A stretch of 64,000 bases of DNA from Bacillus aquiflavi (GTDB lineage Bacteria; Bacillota; Bacilli; Bacillales; Cytobacillaceae). The stretch covers positions 372,001 through 436,000 of the forward strand of contig NZ_CP082780.1 in the NCBI RefSeq assembly GCF_019915265.1. The letters are read 5' to 3'. Made by a program: the position numbers and the translations under genes. Numbering within the stretch: the stretch's first letter is position 1; each line of letters starts with the position of its first letter. The notes under the pieces were generated by a model. It did not search any database. It saw only the letters and a program-made list of their open reading frames with translations, and was not told the origin of the DNA. Shown piece by piece: positions 35,573-45,145 of this stretch.

Positions 35573-35656
35573 TAGACTGTTGTCAAACGAAGTCATGCAT
35601 AACAAGTTCAATTCGCTTCCGCCTCATGCTGTACGCCCCGATTGATAAGCGTTTTC
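35573..35656 (-). repeat. Dispersed intergenic repeat, reversed copy
   Basis: Read on the minus strand it gives GAAAACGCTTAT.., GAGGCGGAAGCGAATTGAAC and GTTTGACAACAGTCTA, matching the family. It lies between the chaperone gene and yfkK (converging ends). Confidence 0.6.
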
Positions 35657-35758
35657 ATTCAGCTTTTTAGCAATCTGCTTTAATTTGCTTTGGTGTAAAA
35701 ATTCAACAATTCGGACACCATTTTCATTTTTTTGGAGAAAGTATGCCTTCCCTTACGC

Positions 35759-35992
35759 TTATTTTTTTCGAAGACTCCCTAATTCTTCTGCAATGGCTTG
35801 CATTTCATTTGGACTAAATGACGTCTTTTTCATTACAAGGTCAAAAATTTCTTTTAATTCTTCATACATTTCCTCATCAAAATGAGAAGGCTTTACAGCA
35901 CCTAAGTTCAAGATTTTTAACTTGTTTTTATTTTTTTCTATCATATACTCAATGTTATCGGCAGTCTTTTTAGTTAAATCCAAATTGTCCAT
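35759..35992 (-). CDS. yfkK: DUF1128 family protein (YfkK-like)
   Basis: A 77-residue soluble helical protein (LTKKTADNIEYMIEKNKNKL.., SPNEMQAIAEELGSLRKK) of the DUF1128/UPF0435 family, unknown function. It is divergent from the yfkJ-like phosphatase, the same neighbourhood as in B. subtilis. AGGAGAGGATGG precedes its start. Confidence 0.85.
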   Translation of the reverse strand: MDNLDLTKKTADNIEYMIEKNKNKLKILNLGAVKPSHFDEEMYEELKEIFDLVMKKTSFSPNEMQAIAEELGSLRKK

Positions 35993-36070
35993 CCTCTCCT
36001 ATGGAAGTTTTTCATTACAAATAATCTTTTCATTTTTAATTGCTGATGTCAAATAAAAATAAGGACAGTG

Positions 36071-36133
36071 ATGAAAATGGAAAGTATATTTAACGTAAGG
36101 CTTGCATGGAAGGTACCAAATCGAGGAAAATGA
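36071..36133 (+). CDS. 20-residue small ORF upstream of yfkJ
   Basis: AAGGA followed by GTGATG opens a 20-codon frame (KMESIFNVRLAWKVPNRGK) ending about 20 bp before the phosphatase gene. Support is limited to the ribosome site and position. Confidence 0.25.
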   Translation: MKMESIFNVRLAWKVPNRGK

Positions 36134-36152
36134 AAAGAAGGAGGAATAATTG

Positions 36153-36626
36153 ATGATTAAAGTTTTATTTGTTTGTCTTGGAAATATTTGTCGTTCACCA
36201 ATGGCAGAAGCAATGTTTCGTCACCTTGTTAAGAGGGAAGGACTAGAAGATAAAATGGTTGTTGATTCTGCTGGAACAGGAAATTGGCACGTTGGCGAAC
36301 CGCCGCATAAGGGAACTAGAGAAATTTTAAAGAAGTATGAAATTAACGGAGAAGGTTTGAAAGCCCGTCAAATAACGGCAGCTGATTTACATGAGTTTGA
36401 TTATGTAATTGCAATGGACCGAACAAATGAGAACGATATTAAGCAGTTAGCAAAAGCACATCCAAAGGCATATATTGGGAGACTATTAGACTTTTCGAAA
36501 AATAGTCAGCTTAAAGATGTTCCTGATCCATATTTTACAGGGAACTTTGAAGAGGTATATGAGCTTTTGAAAGAAAGTTGTGAAATGTTATTACAATACA
36601 TAAAAAAAGAAAATAAGCTTAACTAG
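36153..36626 (+). CDS. yfkJ: Low-molecular-weight protein tyrosine phosphatase (YfkJ-like)
   Basis: The 157-residue enzyme has the catalytic loop VCLGNICRSPMAEA (Cys, Arg) at residues 7-20 and the general acid Asp in VPDPYFTGNFEEVYEL near 128. It removes phosphate from protein tyrosine residues (possibly arginine in some homologues). AGAAGGAGGAATAATTG supports ATG 36153. It heads a tight group with the two genes that follow. Confidence 0.93.
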   Translation: MIKVLFVCLGNICRSPMAEAMFRHLVKREGLEDKMVVDSAGTGNWHVGEPPHKGTREILKKYEINGEGLKARQITAADLHEFDYVIAMDRTNENDIKQLAKAHPKAYIGRLLDFSKNSQLKDVPDPYFTGNFEEVYELLKESCEMLLQYIKKENKLN

Positions 36627-36637
36627 GAGGAGAATAG

Positions 36638-36967
36638 ATGGGAAATTCAAGTAAATTTATGAAAGGGATTATGTTAGGTGCAATTGTTGGAGGAATGCTC
36701 AGTTTACTAGATAAAAATACACGGCAATGTGTTTTTCAAAACTGTCGTGAAAGAAAAGATAAAATTGTTCACTTAATGAAAAATCCAAATATTGTTGTTG
36801 AGCAAGTAAAAGAAACAACTGGAAAAATGAAAACAACTTTTGAACAAGTCAATGAAGATGTTACATTTATAACTGAAAAAGTAAAAGAAGTGACACCTCA
36901 AGTAGTGGAGATTGTTCAAGAAACGAAAGAAACTTTTTCCTCTGAAAAATCAAAAATTGATGAATGA
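36638..36967 (+). CDS. yfkI: YtxH-type small protein (YfkI-like)
   Basis: A 109-residue protein with an N-terminal glycine-rich hydrophobic segment (FMKGIMLGAIVGGMLSLLD) and a long helical, coiled-coil-prone remainder. It is typical of YtxH-domain proteins and in the place of yfkI. Function unknown. AGGAGGAGAATAG precedes the ATG. Confidence 0.75.
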   Translation: MGNSSKFMKGIMLGAIVGGMLSLLDKNTRQCVFQNCRERKDKIVHLMKNPNIVVEQVKETTGKMKTTFEQVNEDVTFITEKVKEVTPQVVEIVQETKETFSSEKSKIDE

Positions 36968-36972
36968 AATAG

Positions 36973-37857
36973 TTGGATATAAGGGTAAAAAAGGAGTTGA
37001 ATAGGTATTTCCTAATTTTTATGGTACGAGCGATTCCGGTTTTTTTACGTGATTTAATCATGCGGATTCAGCGGCATGACGTCTCAGGTTTAGCTGCACA
37101 GCTAGCGTTTTTTTTCCTATTATCTCTTTTTCCACTGTTAATTTTCCTTATGACGTTATTACCTTTTATCCAGCTTTCTCAAGAAGATTTACTTGGAGTG
37201 ATTCGCCATTTTGCTCCAGGTGAGACGATGCAGTTAATTGAGTCAAATTTGAATGATATTATGAGCAGTCAAAACGGAAAACTATTATCATTTGGAATTA
37301 TTGCCACTCTTTGGTCTGCTTCAAATGGAATTAATGCAATTGTCAGGGCGTTAAATAAAGCTTATGATGTGGCAGAAAACAGACCATTTCTTCTCGCAAG
37401 AGGTATGGCCATCGTACTGACATTTTTAATGATTTTTGTATTTATTATTGCCTTGCTTCTTCAAGTGTTTGGCAGGGAAATTGGTGTTTTTTTGTTTACT
37501 TCACTTGGACTATCAGAACAATATTTATCAATTTGGAGTACTATTCGATTGTTGGCAAGCTCTCTTATCCCATTTTTAGTTTTTACCGTTCTTTATTGGG
37601 TAGCACCAAATAAAAAGCTATCGATGTTTAGCGCTATTCCTGGAGCTGTATTTTCAACGATAGGCTGGGCAGTTTCATCATTGGCTTTTTCATACTATGT
37701 AAGTAATTTCGGCCATTATTCAACTACATATGGAAGCATTGGGGCGATTATCGTTCTAATGATTTGGTTTTATTTATCAGGCATTATTATTATAATCGGC
37801 GGGGAAATCAATGCATTAATAACGTTGAAAAATAAGGAAAAAAACTTCGCCTCATAA
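36973..37857 (+). CDS. yfkH: YihY/BrkB-family membrane protein (YfkH-like)
   Basis: About 280-294 residues with six predicted membrane helices and YihY-family segments (LAAQLAFFFLLSLFPLLIFL, LWSASNGINAIVRALNKAY, YGSIGAIIVLMIWFYLSG). No clear function is established despite the old name ribonuclease BN. The start is uncertain: TTG 36973 lacks a ribosome site, AAAAAGGAG at 36988-36996 has no well-spaced start codon after it, and ATG 37021 is too far. A small indel near the start is possible. Confidence 0.85.
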   Translation: MDIRVKKELNRYFLIFMVRAIPVFLRDLIMRIQRHDVSGLAAQLAFFFLLSLFPLLIFLMTLLPFIQLSQEDLLGVIRHFAPGETMQLIESNLNDIMSSQNGKLLSFGIIATLWSASNGINAIVRALNKAYDVAENRPFLLARGMAIVLTFLMIFVFIIALLLQVFGREIGVFLFTSLGLSEQYLSIWSTIRLLASSLIPFLVFTVLYWVAPNKKLSMFSAIPGAVFSTIGWAVSSLAFSYYVSNFGHYSTTYGSIGAIIVLMIWFYLSGIIIIIGGEINALITLKNKEKNFAS

Positions 37858-37964
37858 ATTAAATCACCTGCTTATTAGCATATTATGCAGCATCCTTAAA
37901 TTTCCCGTTATGATAAAGCGTTCTTATCACAAACTATAAATGGAACACTTTAAGGAGGGATACG

Positions 37965-38069
37965 ATGACAAAGCAATCGAGCAAAAATGGAGGAACGAAG
38001 CAAAAGGGAAAAGATCGTCCAAAACAGAAAACATCAAGCTCAGCAAATGGTCAAAATAGTTATCATTAA
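37965..38069 (+). CDS. 34-residue hydrophilic small protein
   Basis: TAAGGAGGGATACG places an excellent ribosome site before an ATG. The 34 residues are rich in Lys, Gln, Ser, Gly and Asn (TKQSSKNGGTKQKGKDRPK). Composition recalls minor small acid-soluble spore proteins of Bacillaceae, but I cannot assign a family. Confidence 0.55.
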   Translation: MTKQSSKNGGTKQKGKDRPKQKTSSSANGQNSYH

Positions 38070-38075
38070 AAAAGC

Positions 38076-38172
38076 TTAGCACATTGTTTCGTTTGCTTGC
38101 ACTTTGTTGTGAACACTTATTCAATTCGCTTTCGCCTTCTGTTGCGCATCTTACTGAGAAACGTTTTTCAAC
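38076..38172 (-). repeat. Dispersed intergenic repeat, reversed copy
   Basis: The minus strand reads AACGTTTCTCAGTAAGATGCGCAACAGAAGGCGAAAGCGAATTGAA in pieces matching the family (CGAAAGCGAATTGAA; AAACGTTT). It is adjacent to the terminator of pfeT. Confidence 0.5.
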
Positions 38173-38193
38173 CAAGTATGAGGGCATTTGCTT

Positions 38194-38228
38194 TAAAAAA
38201 GCCGGCTTTATTTGCCGGCTTTTTAAAC
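38194..38228. terminator. Bidirectional terminator
   Basis: A perfect GCCGGC / GCCGGC stem with extending A-T pairs (AAAAAAGCCGGC.. GCCGGCTTTTTA) sits between the small plus-strand gene and the end of pfeT. Confidence 0.85.
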
Positions 38229-38234
38229 TGATGT

Positions 38235-40166
38235 TTATTGTTTTTTCAACAAACGCAAACCATTCAAAATGACTAAAATGGTGCTGCCTTCATGGCCAAT
38301 GACACCGTACGGAAGGTCTAGTATTTGTAAAAAGTTTGATGCAATTAATAGCATGATCACGGCTAGGGAAAAAACGATATTTTGTTTGACGATTCGATTC
38401 ATCCGCTTGGAAAGCCGGATTGCTTCAGCAATGCGCGGTAAGTCATTTTTCATTAAGACAATATCAGCTGTTTCAAGCGCAACATCAGTTCCTTCTCCCA
38501 TTGCAATTCCGATATTAGCTGTTGCTAACGCTGGTGCATCATTAATGCCGTCCCCAACCATTGCCACTGTATCATAGCGTTTTTTTAGTTGCTTTAGCTC
38601 CTCTACTTTTGTTTCTGGCAAACATTCAGCAATATATTCATCAACATGAGTTTCAGCAGCGATAGCTTGGGCTGTTTTTTCACTATCACCTGTTAACATA
38701 ATCGTATAGATACCTGCTTTTTTTAGTTCATCAATAGCTGCTTTCGTTTCTTCACGCACGACATCTTTTAAAGCGAGAACGGCAGCGACCGTGTTATTTT
38801 TTTTCACAAACACAATTGTTTTTCCTTCAGAAGCTAGCTGTTTTGCGACGCCGTTGGCGAAATTCCCTGCTTCTTCCTTCCCAACAAAATCAGCTTTTCC
38901 AATTTTCCACTCTTCTCCATCAACTACTGCTTTTACACCAAAACCAGTTACATCTTCAACTGTTTCAATGTTTAACAAATCACCATTGCCATGTTTTCTT
39001 GCGTATTTGACGATTGCTTGTGCAAGTGGATGGGTTGAATGATTTTCAATCGAACCTGTGACTAATAAAATGTTTTCTTTAGATAATCCTTCTTTTCCGA
39101 CGAAGTCAGTTACTTCTGGTGTCCCTTTCGTCAGTGTACCTGTTTTATCAAAGGCGATCGCATTTAAATGACTTAAGTTTTCTAAATGCATTCCACCTTT
39201 GAAAAGAATACCATTTTTAGCCCCGTTCGAGATCGCTGACAGTGTAGCCGGCATAATTGATGCCATCAATGCACAAGGTGATGCAACAACTAGCAAGATC
39301 ATTGCACGATAAAATGTGTCAGTCCAGCTCCATCCAAATAAATAATGGGGGAGAAACATCATCAAAATCACAACTGCTAAGACTACTTTTACGTATGTGC
39401 CTTCAAAACGTTCGATAAAAAGCTGAGAAGGAGATTTTTCACTTTGTGCAGATTGAACGAGCTCAATAATTTTATTAAACAGTGTTTCACTGCTAGGTTT
39501 TGTTACTTTTACTGTAATCGAACCAGTAATATTTACAGTAGTTGCAAATACTTCATGATCGAGTCCTTTAGAGACTGGCATCGACTCACCAGTAATAGCC
39601 GCCTCGTTAATCGTTGTTTGCCCTTGAATAATGACCCCGTCTGTCGGTACATTTTCACCCGGTTTAACTAAAATATGATCACCAACATTCAATTCTGACA
39701 CGTGAACAATTTCTTCTTTGCCATCCGCTATTCGTAAAGCTTCCTCAGGCTGAAGTTCCATTAGAGATGAAATTTCTTTATGGCTTTTGTTCATTGTGTA
39801 CGTTTCTAATGCACCGCTCAAAGAAAAAATAAAGATTAAAATTGCACCCTCAGCCCAATAGCCGATAATGGCTGAACCGATTGCAGCAAAAATCATGAGC
39901 ATTTCGACATTAAGATCTTTATTTTTTATCGTTTCTTCTATACCTTCTTTAGCCTTTGCAAATCCGCCAATGACGAAAGCAAGCAAATACGCAACGATAG
40001 ATGGAGTATTCATATTCGATTTATCTAATAACCATCCAGCTCCAATTAATATTCCACTCATAATGGCGGCGATTAATTCTCCATGCTGTTTCAACTTTTT
40101 CAGAAAGGTATTTTCATCTGCTTCTTTTTGTCTAATCAATGGTTTTGAATCACTGCAACTACTCAT
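38235..40166 (-). CDS. pfeT: P1B-type metal-transporting ATPase (PfeT/ZosA-like)
   Basis: The 643-residue ATPase has TGES in the actuator, a membrane SPC motif (VVASPCALMAS) in place of CPC, the phosphorylation site FDKTGTLTKGTPEV, the HP motif (STHPLAQAIVKYA) and GDGINDAPALA. The SPC motif defines the P1B-4 group; in Bacillus, PfeT (ZosA) exports ferrous iron under PerR/Fur control. The N-terminus (SSCSDSKPL) lacks a heavy-metal-associated domain. GGAGGGGATAAGC supports ATG 40166 over ATG 40181. I do not see a convincing PerR box. Confidence 0.85.
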   Translation of the reverse strand: MSSCSDSKPLIRQKEADENTFLKKLKQHGELIAAIMSGILIGAGWLLDKSNMNTPSIVAYLLAFVIGGFAKAKEGIEETIKNKDLNVEMLMIFAAIGSAIIGYWAEGAILIFIFSLSGALETYTMNKSHKEISSLMELQPEEALRIADGKEEIVHVSELNVGDHILVKPGENVPTDGVIIQGQTTINEAAITGESMPVSKGLDHEVFATTVNITGSITVKVTKPSSETLFNKIIELVQSAQSEKSPSQLFIERFEGTYVKVVLAVVILMMFLPHYLFGWSWTDTFYRAMILLVVASPCALMASIMPATLSAISNGAKNGILFKGGMHLENLSHLNAIAFDKTGTLTKGTPEVTDFVGKEGLSKENILLVTGSIENHSTHPLAQAIVKYARKHGNGDLLNIETVEDVTGFGVKAVVDGEEWKIGKADFVGKEEAGNFANGVAKQLASEGKTIVFVKKNNTVAAVLALKDVVREETKAAIDELKKAGIYTIMLTGDSEKTAQAIAAETHVDEYIAECLPETKVEELKQLKKRYDTVAMVGDGINDAPALATANIGIAMGEGTDVALETADIVLMKNDLPRIAEAIRLSKRMNRIVKQNIVFSLAVIMLLIASNFLQILDLPYGVIGHEGSTILVILNGLRLLKKQ

Positions 40167-40279
40167 GCTTATCCCCTCCATATATATAATTAGTTTGGAC
40201 TATATACAACAAATGATGTTAATTTTTTGTTGTAATTGAGAAAAATAATCACCTTCAATACTCCCTTAAAAACACGAAA

Positions 40280-40301
40280 GCTGTCATCAATTGATGACAG
40301 C
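40280..40301. promoter_or_regulatory. 22-bp perfect palindrome, probable operator
   Basis: GCTGTCATCAA / TTGATGACAGC is a perfect palindrome without spacer in the intergenic region between divergent pfeT and the EamA gene. No T tract follows, so a protein-binding site is more likely than a terminator. The rest of this 320-bp gap shows only AT-rich promoter-like DNA. Confidence 0.5.
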
Positions 40302-40488
40302 AAAGCATAAAACGTAAAGGTATGATATTCAATTTTAAAAAGAAAGGCTTGTGCTTTTGTCCACTATTCTTTGTTAGAACATGATAATATTAATTGTTAG
40401 TTCTTTTAATATCATTCTAACGTATAAAGGAAGAATTTGCAATCAATATGGCACTATGAAACCGCCATATATAGAAAGGATCATATTC

Positions 40489-41458
40489 ATGAACGCAAAA
40501 GCATTTTTTACTCATCCTCTCGGACTGATGATTTCTGCGGCGGGTGCAGCGTTTTTATGGGGAAGTGCATTTCCTTTTATAAAATTAAGCTATGAGAAGC
40601 TCGATATTAAGCCTGATGAAATTGGAGAGCAACTGCTGTTTGCAGGCTATCGGTTTTTACTCGCGGGTCTTCTGGTTTATTTTATTTTTCGCTTGCTAAA
40701 AAAAGATATGAAACTAAGAAGAGTTCATATCGTAACGTTAGTAAAAATCGGCGTTTGTACAAACTTTTTTTCAGTATGTGTTTTTTTACATTGGTTTAAG
40801 CTATTCTACAGGAATTCAAGGATCGATTATTGCAGGGACAACGTCTCTTTTCCAAATTATTATTGCTCATTTCATGTATGAAGATGATCGGGTAAATCGA
40901 ATGAAAAGTATCGGTTTACTTATCGGCTTTTCAGGTGTAATCCTCGTTAATTTACCGAAAGGGGATTTACAGCTTTCATTCGGTATTGGTGAGATTTTAC
41001 TATTATTCGCCATGGTTTCAGGAGCGTATGGAAATATTTTGGCGCGCAATGGAAGTCAGAAAATGGATGTCATTTATTTAACTTCGTATCAAATGATTCT
41101 TGGCTCTCTTGGATTAGTAGTTATTGGCGGAGTTACTTCCGGGTTTTTTCCATTTACTTTTGATATGCAATCATTCATGATTTTGTTATATTTAGCTTTT
41201 CTTTCGGCAGCAGGGTTTATTTTATGGAATAATGTAATGAAATATAATCAAGTTGGTAAAGTATCTCTATATTTATTCCTCATTCCAGTGTTTGGCGTTA
41301 TTCTTTCAGCGATTTTACTAGACGAGACGCTTCATTATATTGTGTTTTTAGGATTAGCACTTGTCGTTTCGGGAATTATCATTGTGAACCGTCCAGCAGT
41401 AAAAAACACAGAAAAAGGACTCATAAAAAATAAAAAAAAACCTTGTTTTTTTTCTTAA
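40489..41458 (+). pseudogene. EamA-family metabolite exporter, split by a frameshift
   Basis: Two overlapping frames together give a complete ten-helix EamA/DMT transporter. The first (from ATG 40489, AGAAAGGATC site) has ISAAGAAFLWGSAFPFIKLS. The second, opening in the T7 tract at 40781-40787, continues FFYIGLSYSTGIQGSIIAGTT to the stop at 41456-41458. One T changed restores a product of about 322 residues. The substrate is unknown. Confidence 0.8.
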
Positions 41459-41484
41459 TTTATATTGGAAAAGCAAGGTTTTTA
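41433..41484 (+). terminator. Terminator of the EamA gene
   Basis: AAAAACCTTG pairs with CAAGGTTTTT across a long T-rich loop. The stem begins inside the last codons of the gene. Confidence 0.65.
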
Positions 41485-41584
41485 TCGTTTGCGTTATGAT
41501 TATAGCCAAAATTTTAATACTTATTGGATAAAGGTACGGCTTGTATTCTTCGGTTGACATTTTTTTTTTATCTTCAACATTTAT

Positions 41585-42025
41585 TGAGTCATTTTCATTT
41601 AACGAAAATTCTCCTTAGACATAAATCTGATGATCAATTCGATCTTCTTTCGGCTTTTGTTACAGAACCAACATTCCCCCTTTTTTATTTGCCATTGAGG
41701 CATCGAGCACTTTAGCTGGAAGGAAAAAGCTAGTCATTAAAGGAGCAGCAATAATTAAATAGGAAATTAATTTTTTAATATTAAAAGAAGAATCTCCATG
41801 ATCATAATGATGACAACAATGATGACCATCGGAATGATTCCATATTCACAGGCTGGGAATAGGTCTCCGATTACACAACTATGATTACGGCTATAAATTA
41901 ATTTTTAGAATCCATCTTTGAATATATTCTTCAGATACAAAGATTGGAATAATACATGCGATAAGAATGCCTATTAATACAAAAGGCAAGCTTCTATTAA
42001 TATACTGTTGACGCAAATGAATGAT
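41585..42025 (-). pseudogene. Decayed ycgR-ycgQ permease remnant
   Basis: Minus-strand translation in changing frames gives fragments of the YcgR permease (LPFVLIGILIACIIPIF.., SEEYIQRWILK near 41900-41990; DLFPACEYGIIP near 41850) joined directly to fragments of its partner YcgQ (HYDHGDSSFNIKKLISYLI and FLPAKVLDASMANKKGGML near 41670-41815). Stops, frame changes and large internal deletion show it is dead. In other bacilli the pair forms a zinc-responsive putative permease. This explains most of the 760-bp gap between the EamA gene and the beta-lactamase. Confidence 0.65.
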
Positions 42026-42219
42026 GATGAAAATGAATTGCTAGGTAAATGAGGGTTTAAGGGCGGTGGATACTGTAATTAATTAACTTCAGTGGTGTTA
42101 TTTGTGGGGTTTTTTAATTTTGTGTATAATTTATTTTGAGTCCTCTATTGAGGATGATAAATCTACTGGGAATTATTATAAAGAGGGATTTAACTACTAA
42201 TATACGAGGAGATTAGAAT

Positions 42220-43026
42220 ATGAAACAACTTAAAAATCTAGCAGTTTTGTTACTACTACTTGGTGCAGTGGTTCTATTTATAAGTGTTGATCCTCCAAAA
42301 GAATCTTACGCAGCCAATAACAATCTAAATATGAAAAAGATTAAAGTTGATGAATTTTTTACTGAATATGACGGAACGTTCATATTACGTAACATAAAAA
42401 ACGGTCGTTCATTTATCTTTAACATTGACCGAGCCAATCAAAGGTTTGCACCGCAATCAACTTTTAAAATACCTAATGCGCTTATTGGTTTGCAAGTAGG
42501 CGCTGTAGAAGATGAATATGATATTAAGTATTGGGATGGTGTGGTACGAGAAATAGAAGTCTGGAACCAGGATCATACGCTTGGATCTGGTTTAAGGCAC
42601 TCTGTAGTTTGGTATTATCAAGCAATGGCATGTGATATCGGAGAGGAACGAATGGAAGAGTGGATTCACAGAATATCTTATGGTAACCGAGATATTAGTG
42701 GGGGAATTGATCAGTTTTGGTTAAGCAGCTCACTCAAGATTTCACCAATTGAACAAGCAAAATTTATGGAAGCGTTGTATAAAGAGAAACTTCCATTTGA
42801 TAAAAGTGTTATGAAAACTGTTAAACGGATAATGATCCAGAAAGAAGGCGATAATTATACCCTTTACGGAAAAACTGGACAAGGGTCAGATCTAGGCTGG
42901 TATGTTGGTTTTATAGAAGCAGGTAATCAGGCATATAGTTTTGTTACAAATATTGTTGGAACGAGTGCAGACGCTAAACATATTACAATGGACATTTTAA
43001 AGAAATATCATTTAATGACGGAATAG
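42220..43026 (+). CDS. Class D beta-lactamase
   Basis: The 268-residue protein has a signal peptide (AVLLLLLGAVVLFIS.. SYA) and all class D motifs: the active-site STFK (PQSTFKI near residue 88), SVV (HSVVWYYQ near 127), YGN (SYGNRD near 153), WLSSSLKIS near 168 and KTG (YGKTGQGSDLGWY near 215). It hydrolyses beta-lactams outside the membrane. Intrinsic chromosomal class D enzymes are known in Bacillaceae (BPU-1/BSD-1 type). ACGAGGAGATTAGAAT precedes the ATG. No blaR or blaI gene is nearby. Confidence 0.9.
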   Translation: MKQLKNLAVLLLLLGAVVLFISVDPPKESYAANNNLNMKKIKVDEFFTEYDGTFILRNIKNGRSFIFNIDRANQRFAPQSTFKIPNALIGLQVGAVEDEYDIKYWDGVVREIEVWNQDHTLGSGLRHSVVWYYQAMACDIGEERMEEWIHRISYGNRDISGGIDQFWLSSSLKISPIEQAKFMEALYKEKLPFDKSVMKTVKRIMIQKEGDNYTLYGKTGQGSDLGWYVGFIEAGNQAYSFVTNIVGTSADAKHITMDILKKYHLMTE

Positions 43027-43286
43027 GCATTTATTATAAATAAAATGTGAGAATTTGGCGCTATTTTCGATAGTAATCCGAATCATTGAAAAAATTTATG
43101 CAAGGTGGAATTGCACTAACGAAGTCATAGAATGTTGTAGTTTGACAATCTATAAAGAATCTATCGTCTTTTAGAAGTAAAGGAAAGGTGCGATGATGAT
43201 AAAGTGCCTATTTTTTATCAAGGGGAAAACAAGAGTTTTCCTGGAAGCGACAATATTTTCATAAAAGAATCATTATTATAATTGCG

Positions 43287-44738
43287 GTGGTGAATAAGTT
43301 GTTAAAAGAAGAATTAAAGAAACTTGCAACATCTTTTGTGGACATTCCTGATCGCTTTCAACCCGTAATAGAGGAATATATTGAGGGGGAAAATGGAAAG
43401 GGTGAGGCGATGTTTTCCTGGACGAATGAAGAACAAGATGAAGGTATTTCTCTCTCTCTCGATCTTGCAGGTAAATTGAAATTGACAAGGTTATCAGTTG
43501 AGAAAAAGGATCAACATGCTGTTATGCCTCCTTTAAGTTTGAAAGAAAGAAGAGAGCGCGCTGAACAATTCTTAATTAGTCATTATCCGGAGGCATTAAA
43601 GGACTTAACTTTTTACCGGACAAAAAAATTGGTCCATGGAGCTCGTTTTTATTATGGACAAATTGTAATGGGTCTACCATTAGATCAATCTGGCTGTTTA
43701 ATTGATGTTGCGCCAGATGGAATGATTATTGAATTTCACTATAAAGGTGTAAAAAAGATTCCTAATACCCCAACAAAGCTGATTGAAAAAGAAAAACTGA
43801 GAAAGCACTTACAAAAAACAATGGATTTTCAGTTAACCATTACTAATGTGCTTACTTCCCTTCATGATGTAAAGGAAGAGGGGCTATGTTTGGTTTATCA
43901 ACCGGAGCCTTCTTTCATAAAATATAAAGCGGATGTTTTGGAACCAACTTTAACGCTTATACATGAAGAAGACGAGCCAGAAAACTATATCGCACTGCCT
44001 GTTCCAGCAAGTACGACCGAAATTCAAGAATTATCTCTTGAAGAGATTATAGGAATTACCGAGAAGATGGAAGTTATTCGTGAAATAGATATGGGAGAAG
44101 AATTAGGTATTGTTTGGCGTGAACGCAATTGGAAGATGGAGGAAAGTGATTTATCGATAGAAAATTTTTTTAAGAGACATTCAGAAGATACAGTCAAAGC
44201 CATTATCTCAAAGAAAACGGGTAAACTTAGAAGTCTTATGCGGTTACATGACAGAAACGGCAATCTTCAACTTGATCGTGATGATTGTTATCAAAGGGCT
44301 ATTGATTTTTTACAAAAGATAAATCCGAAGTATCATCAGTGTTTGCAATTGATTGTCAGAGAACAAGAAGCGAATGATAATGTCATGACAATTCCATTTG
44401 ATTTCAATATCCATAACGGACATGGTACCCCAATTCACTTAGGAATAGTAAGTGTTGTAGTTAATCGTAAGACAGGACAAATTGATTATTATAGCGGAGT
44501 TGATTTTGATATCGAACAACTGAGTGACGTCTCTGTTGAACCGGTTCTCTCTAGTAAAGAAGCGAAAGAAATATTTTTCAATCATCTAGATTTTAAATTA
44601 GAATGGAACGAAAATTATGATAGCGAACAAAAGGGTGATCGCTTAGTCTATCAAGCATACAATCGGCATACTGGGACTCCTATTCGTTATATTGATGCCC
44701 TGACAGGAGCAGTTATTTCAGAAAAGATAGATATGTAA
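43287..44738 (+). CDS. YcdB/YcdC-like repeat-domain protein
   Basis: The 483-residue soluble protein has two copies of a PepSY-like module, each with a KTG(Q/K) turn and a DxxTGA/SGV end (ISKKTGKLRSLMRLHDRNG; VNRKTGQIDYYSGVDFD; IRYIDALTGAVIS). This layout is seen in YcdB/YcdC (DUF4901) proteins of Bacillus, function unknown. There is no signal peptide. The start is uncertain: GTG 43287 is the longest frame, while GGTGGTGA fits a TTG at 43299 better. Confidence 0.6.
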   Translation: MVNKLLKEELKKLATSFVDIPDRFQPVIEEYIEGENGKGEAMFSWTNEEQDEGISLSLDLAGKLKLTRLSVEKKDQHAVMPPLSLKERRERAEQFLISHYPEALKDLTFYRTKKLVHGARFYYGQIVMGLPLDQSGCLIDVAPDGMIIEFHYKGVKKIPNTPTKLIEKEKLRKHLQKTMDFQLTITNVLTSLHDVKEEGLCLVYQPEPSFIKYKADVLEPTLTLIHEEDEPENYIALPVPASTTEIQELSLEEIIGITEKMEVIREIDMGEELGIVWRERNWKMEESDLSIENFFKRHSEDTVKAIISKKTGKLRSLMRLHDRNGNLQLDRDDCYQRAIDFLQKINPKYHQCLQLIVREQEANDNVMTIPFDFNIHNGHGTPIHLGIVSVVVNRKTGQIDYYSGVDFDIEQLSDVSVEPVLSSKEAKEIFFNHLDFKLEWNENYDSEQKGDRLVYQAYNRHTGTPIRYIDALTGAVISEKIDM

Positions 44739-45145
44739 GCAAAAATTAGGTTCATAAGTATGATTAAAAAGATGAAAAATTTTTTTAAAGGGGGATAAAT
44801 AATAATATTTTAGTTTACTATCTTAATACATGTATTAAAAATACTCTTAAACGTAAACTTCGATAAAAATCTGGTGAAACAGTGAAATCCTACATTCTCG
44901 TGATTGATGATGACATAAACATAAAATTAGTGAAATTAAATCATATCCAACAAAAGAATGATTATTAGTTAAGATGATAAAATACCTTTTTTTTCGAGAA
45001 ATGACAAAAAAAATATTGATGATAGAGTAATAAAATATTAATATTAGTAACAATATTGTCATCTTACATACTAAAATTAAACATATTTTTGCCGAAGATT
45101 ATGACGTGCAGAATCCGCTTTTTTAATGAAGATGAGGTGAAAACA
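44739..45145. other. AT-rich intergenic region before the toxin locus
   Basis: About 400 bp, very AT-rich, with an isolated AAAGGGGGATAA at 44788 that is not followed by a start codon in a useful frame. It presumably holds the promoter of the toxin operon. I see no RNA gene. Confidence 0.35.

Noticed and set aside
40187-40240. Possible PerR box upstream of pfeT
   Set aside because: Only weak, gapped matches to the TTATAAT-N-ATTATAA consensus are present.
41524-41715. 63-codon plus-strand frame after the EamA gene
   Set aside because: The minus strand of the same DNA gives recognisable YcgQ fragments, so the plus-strand frame is chance.
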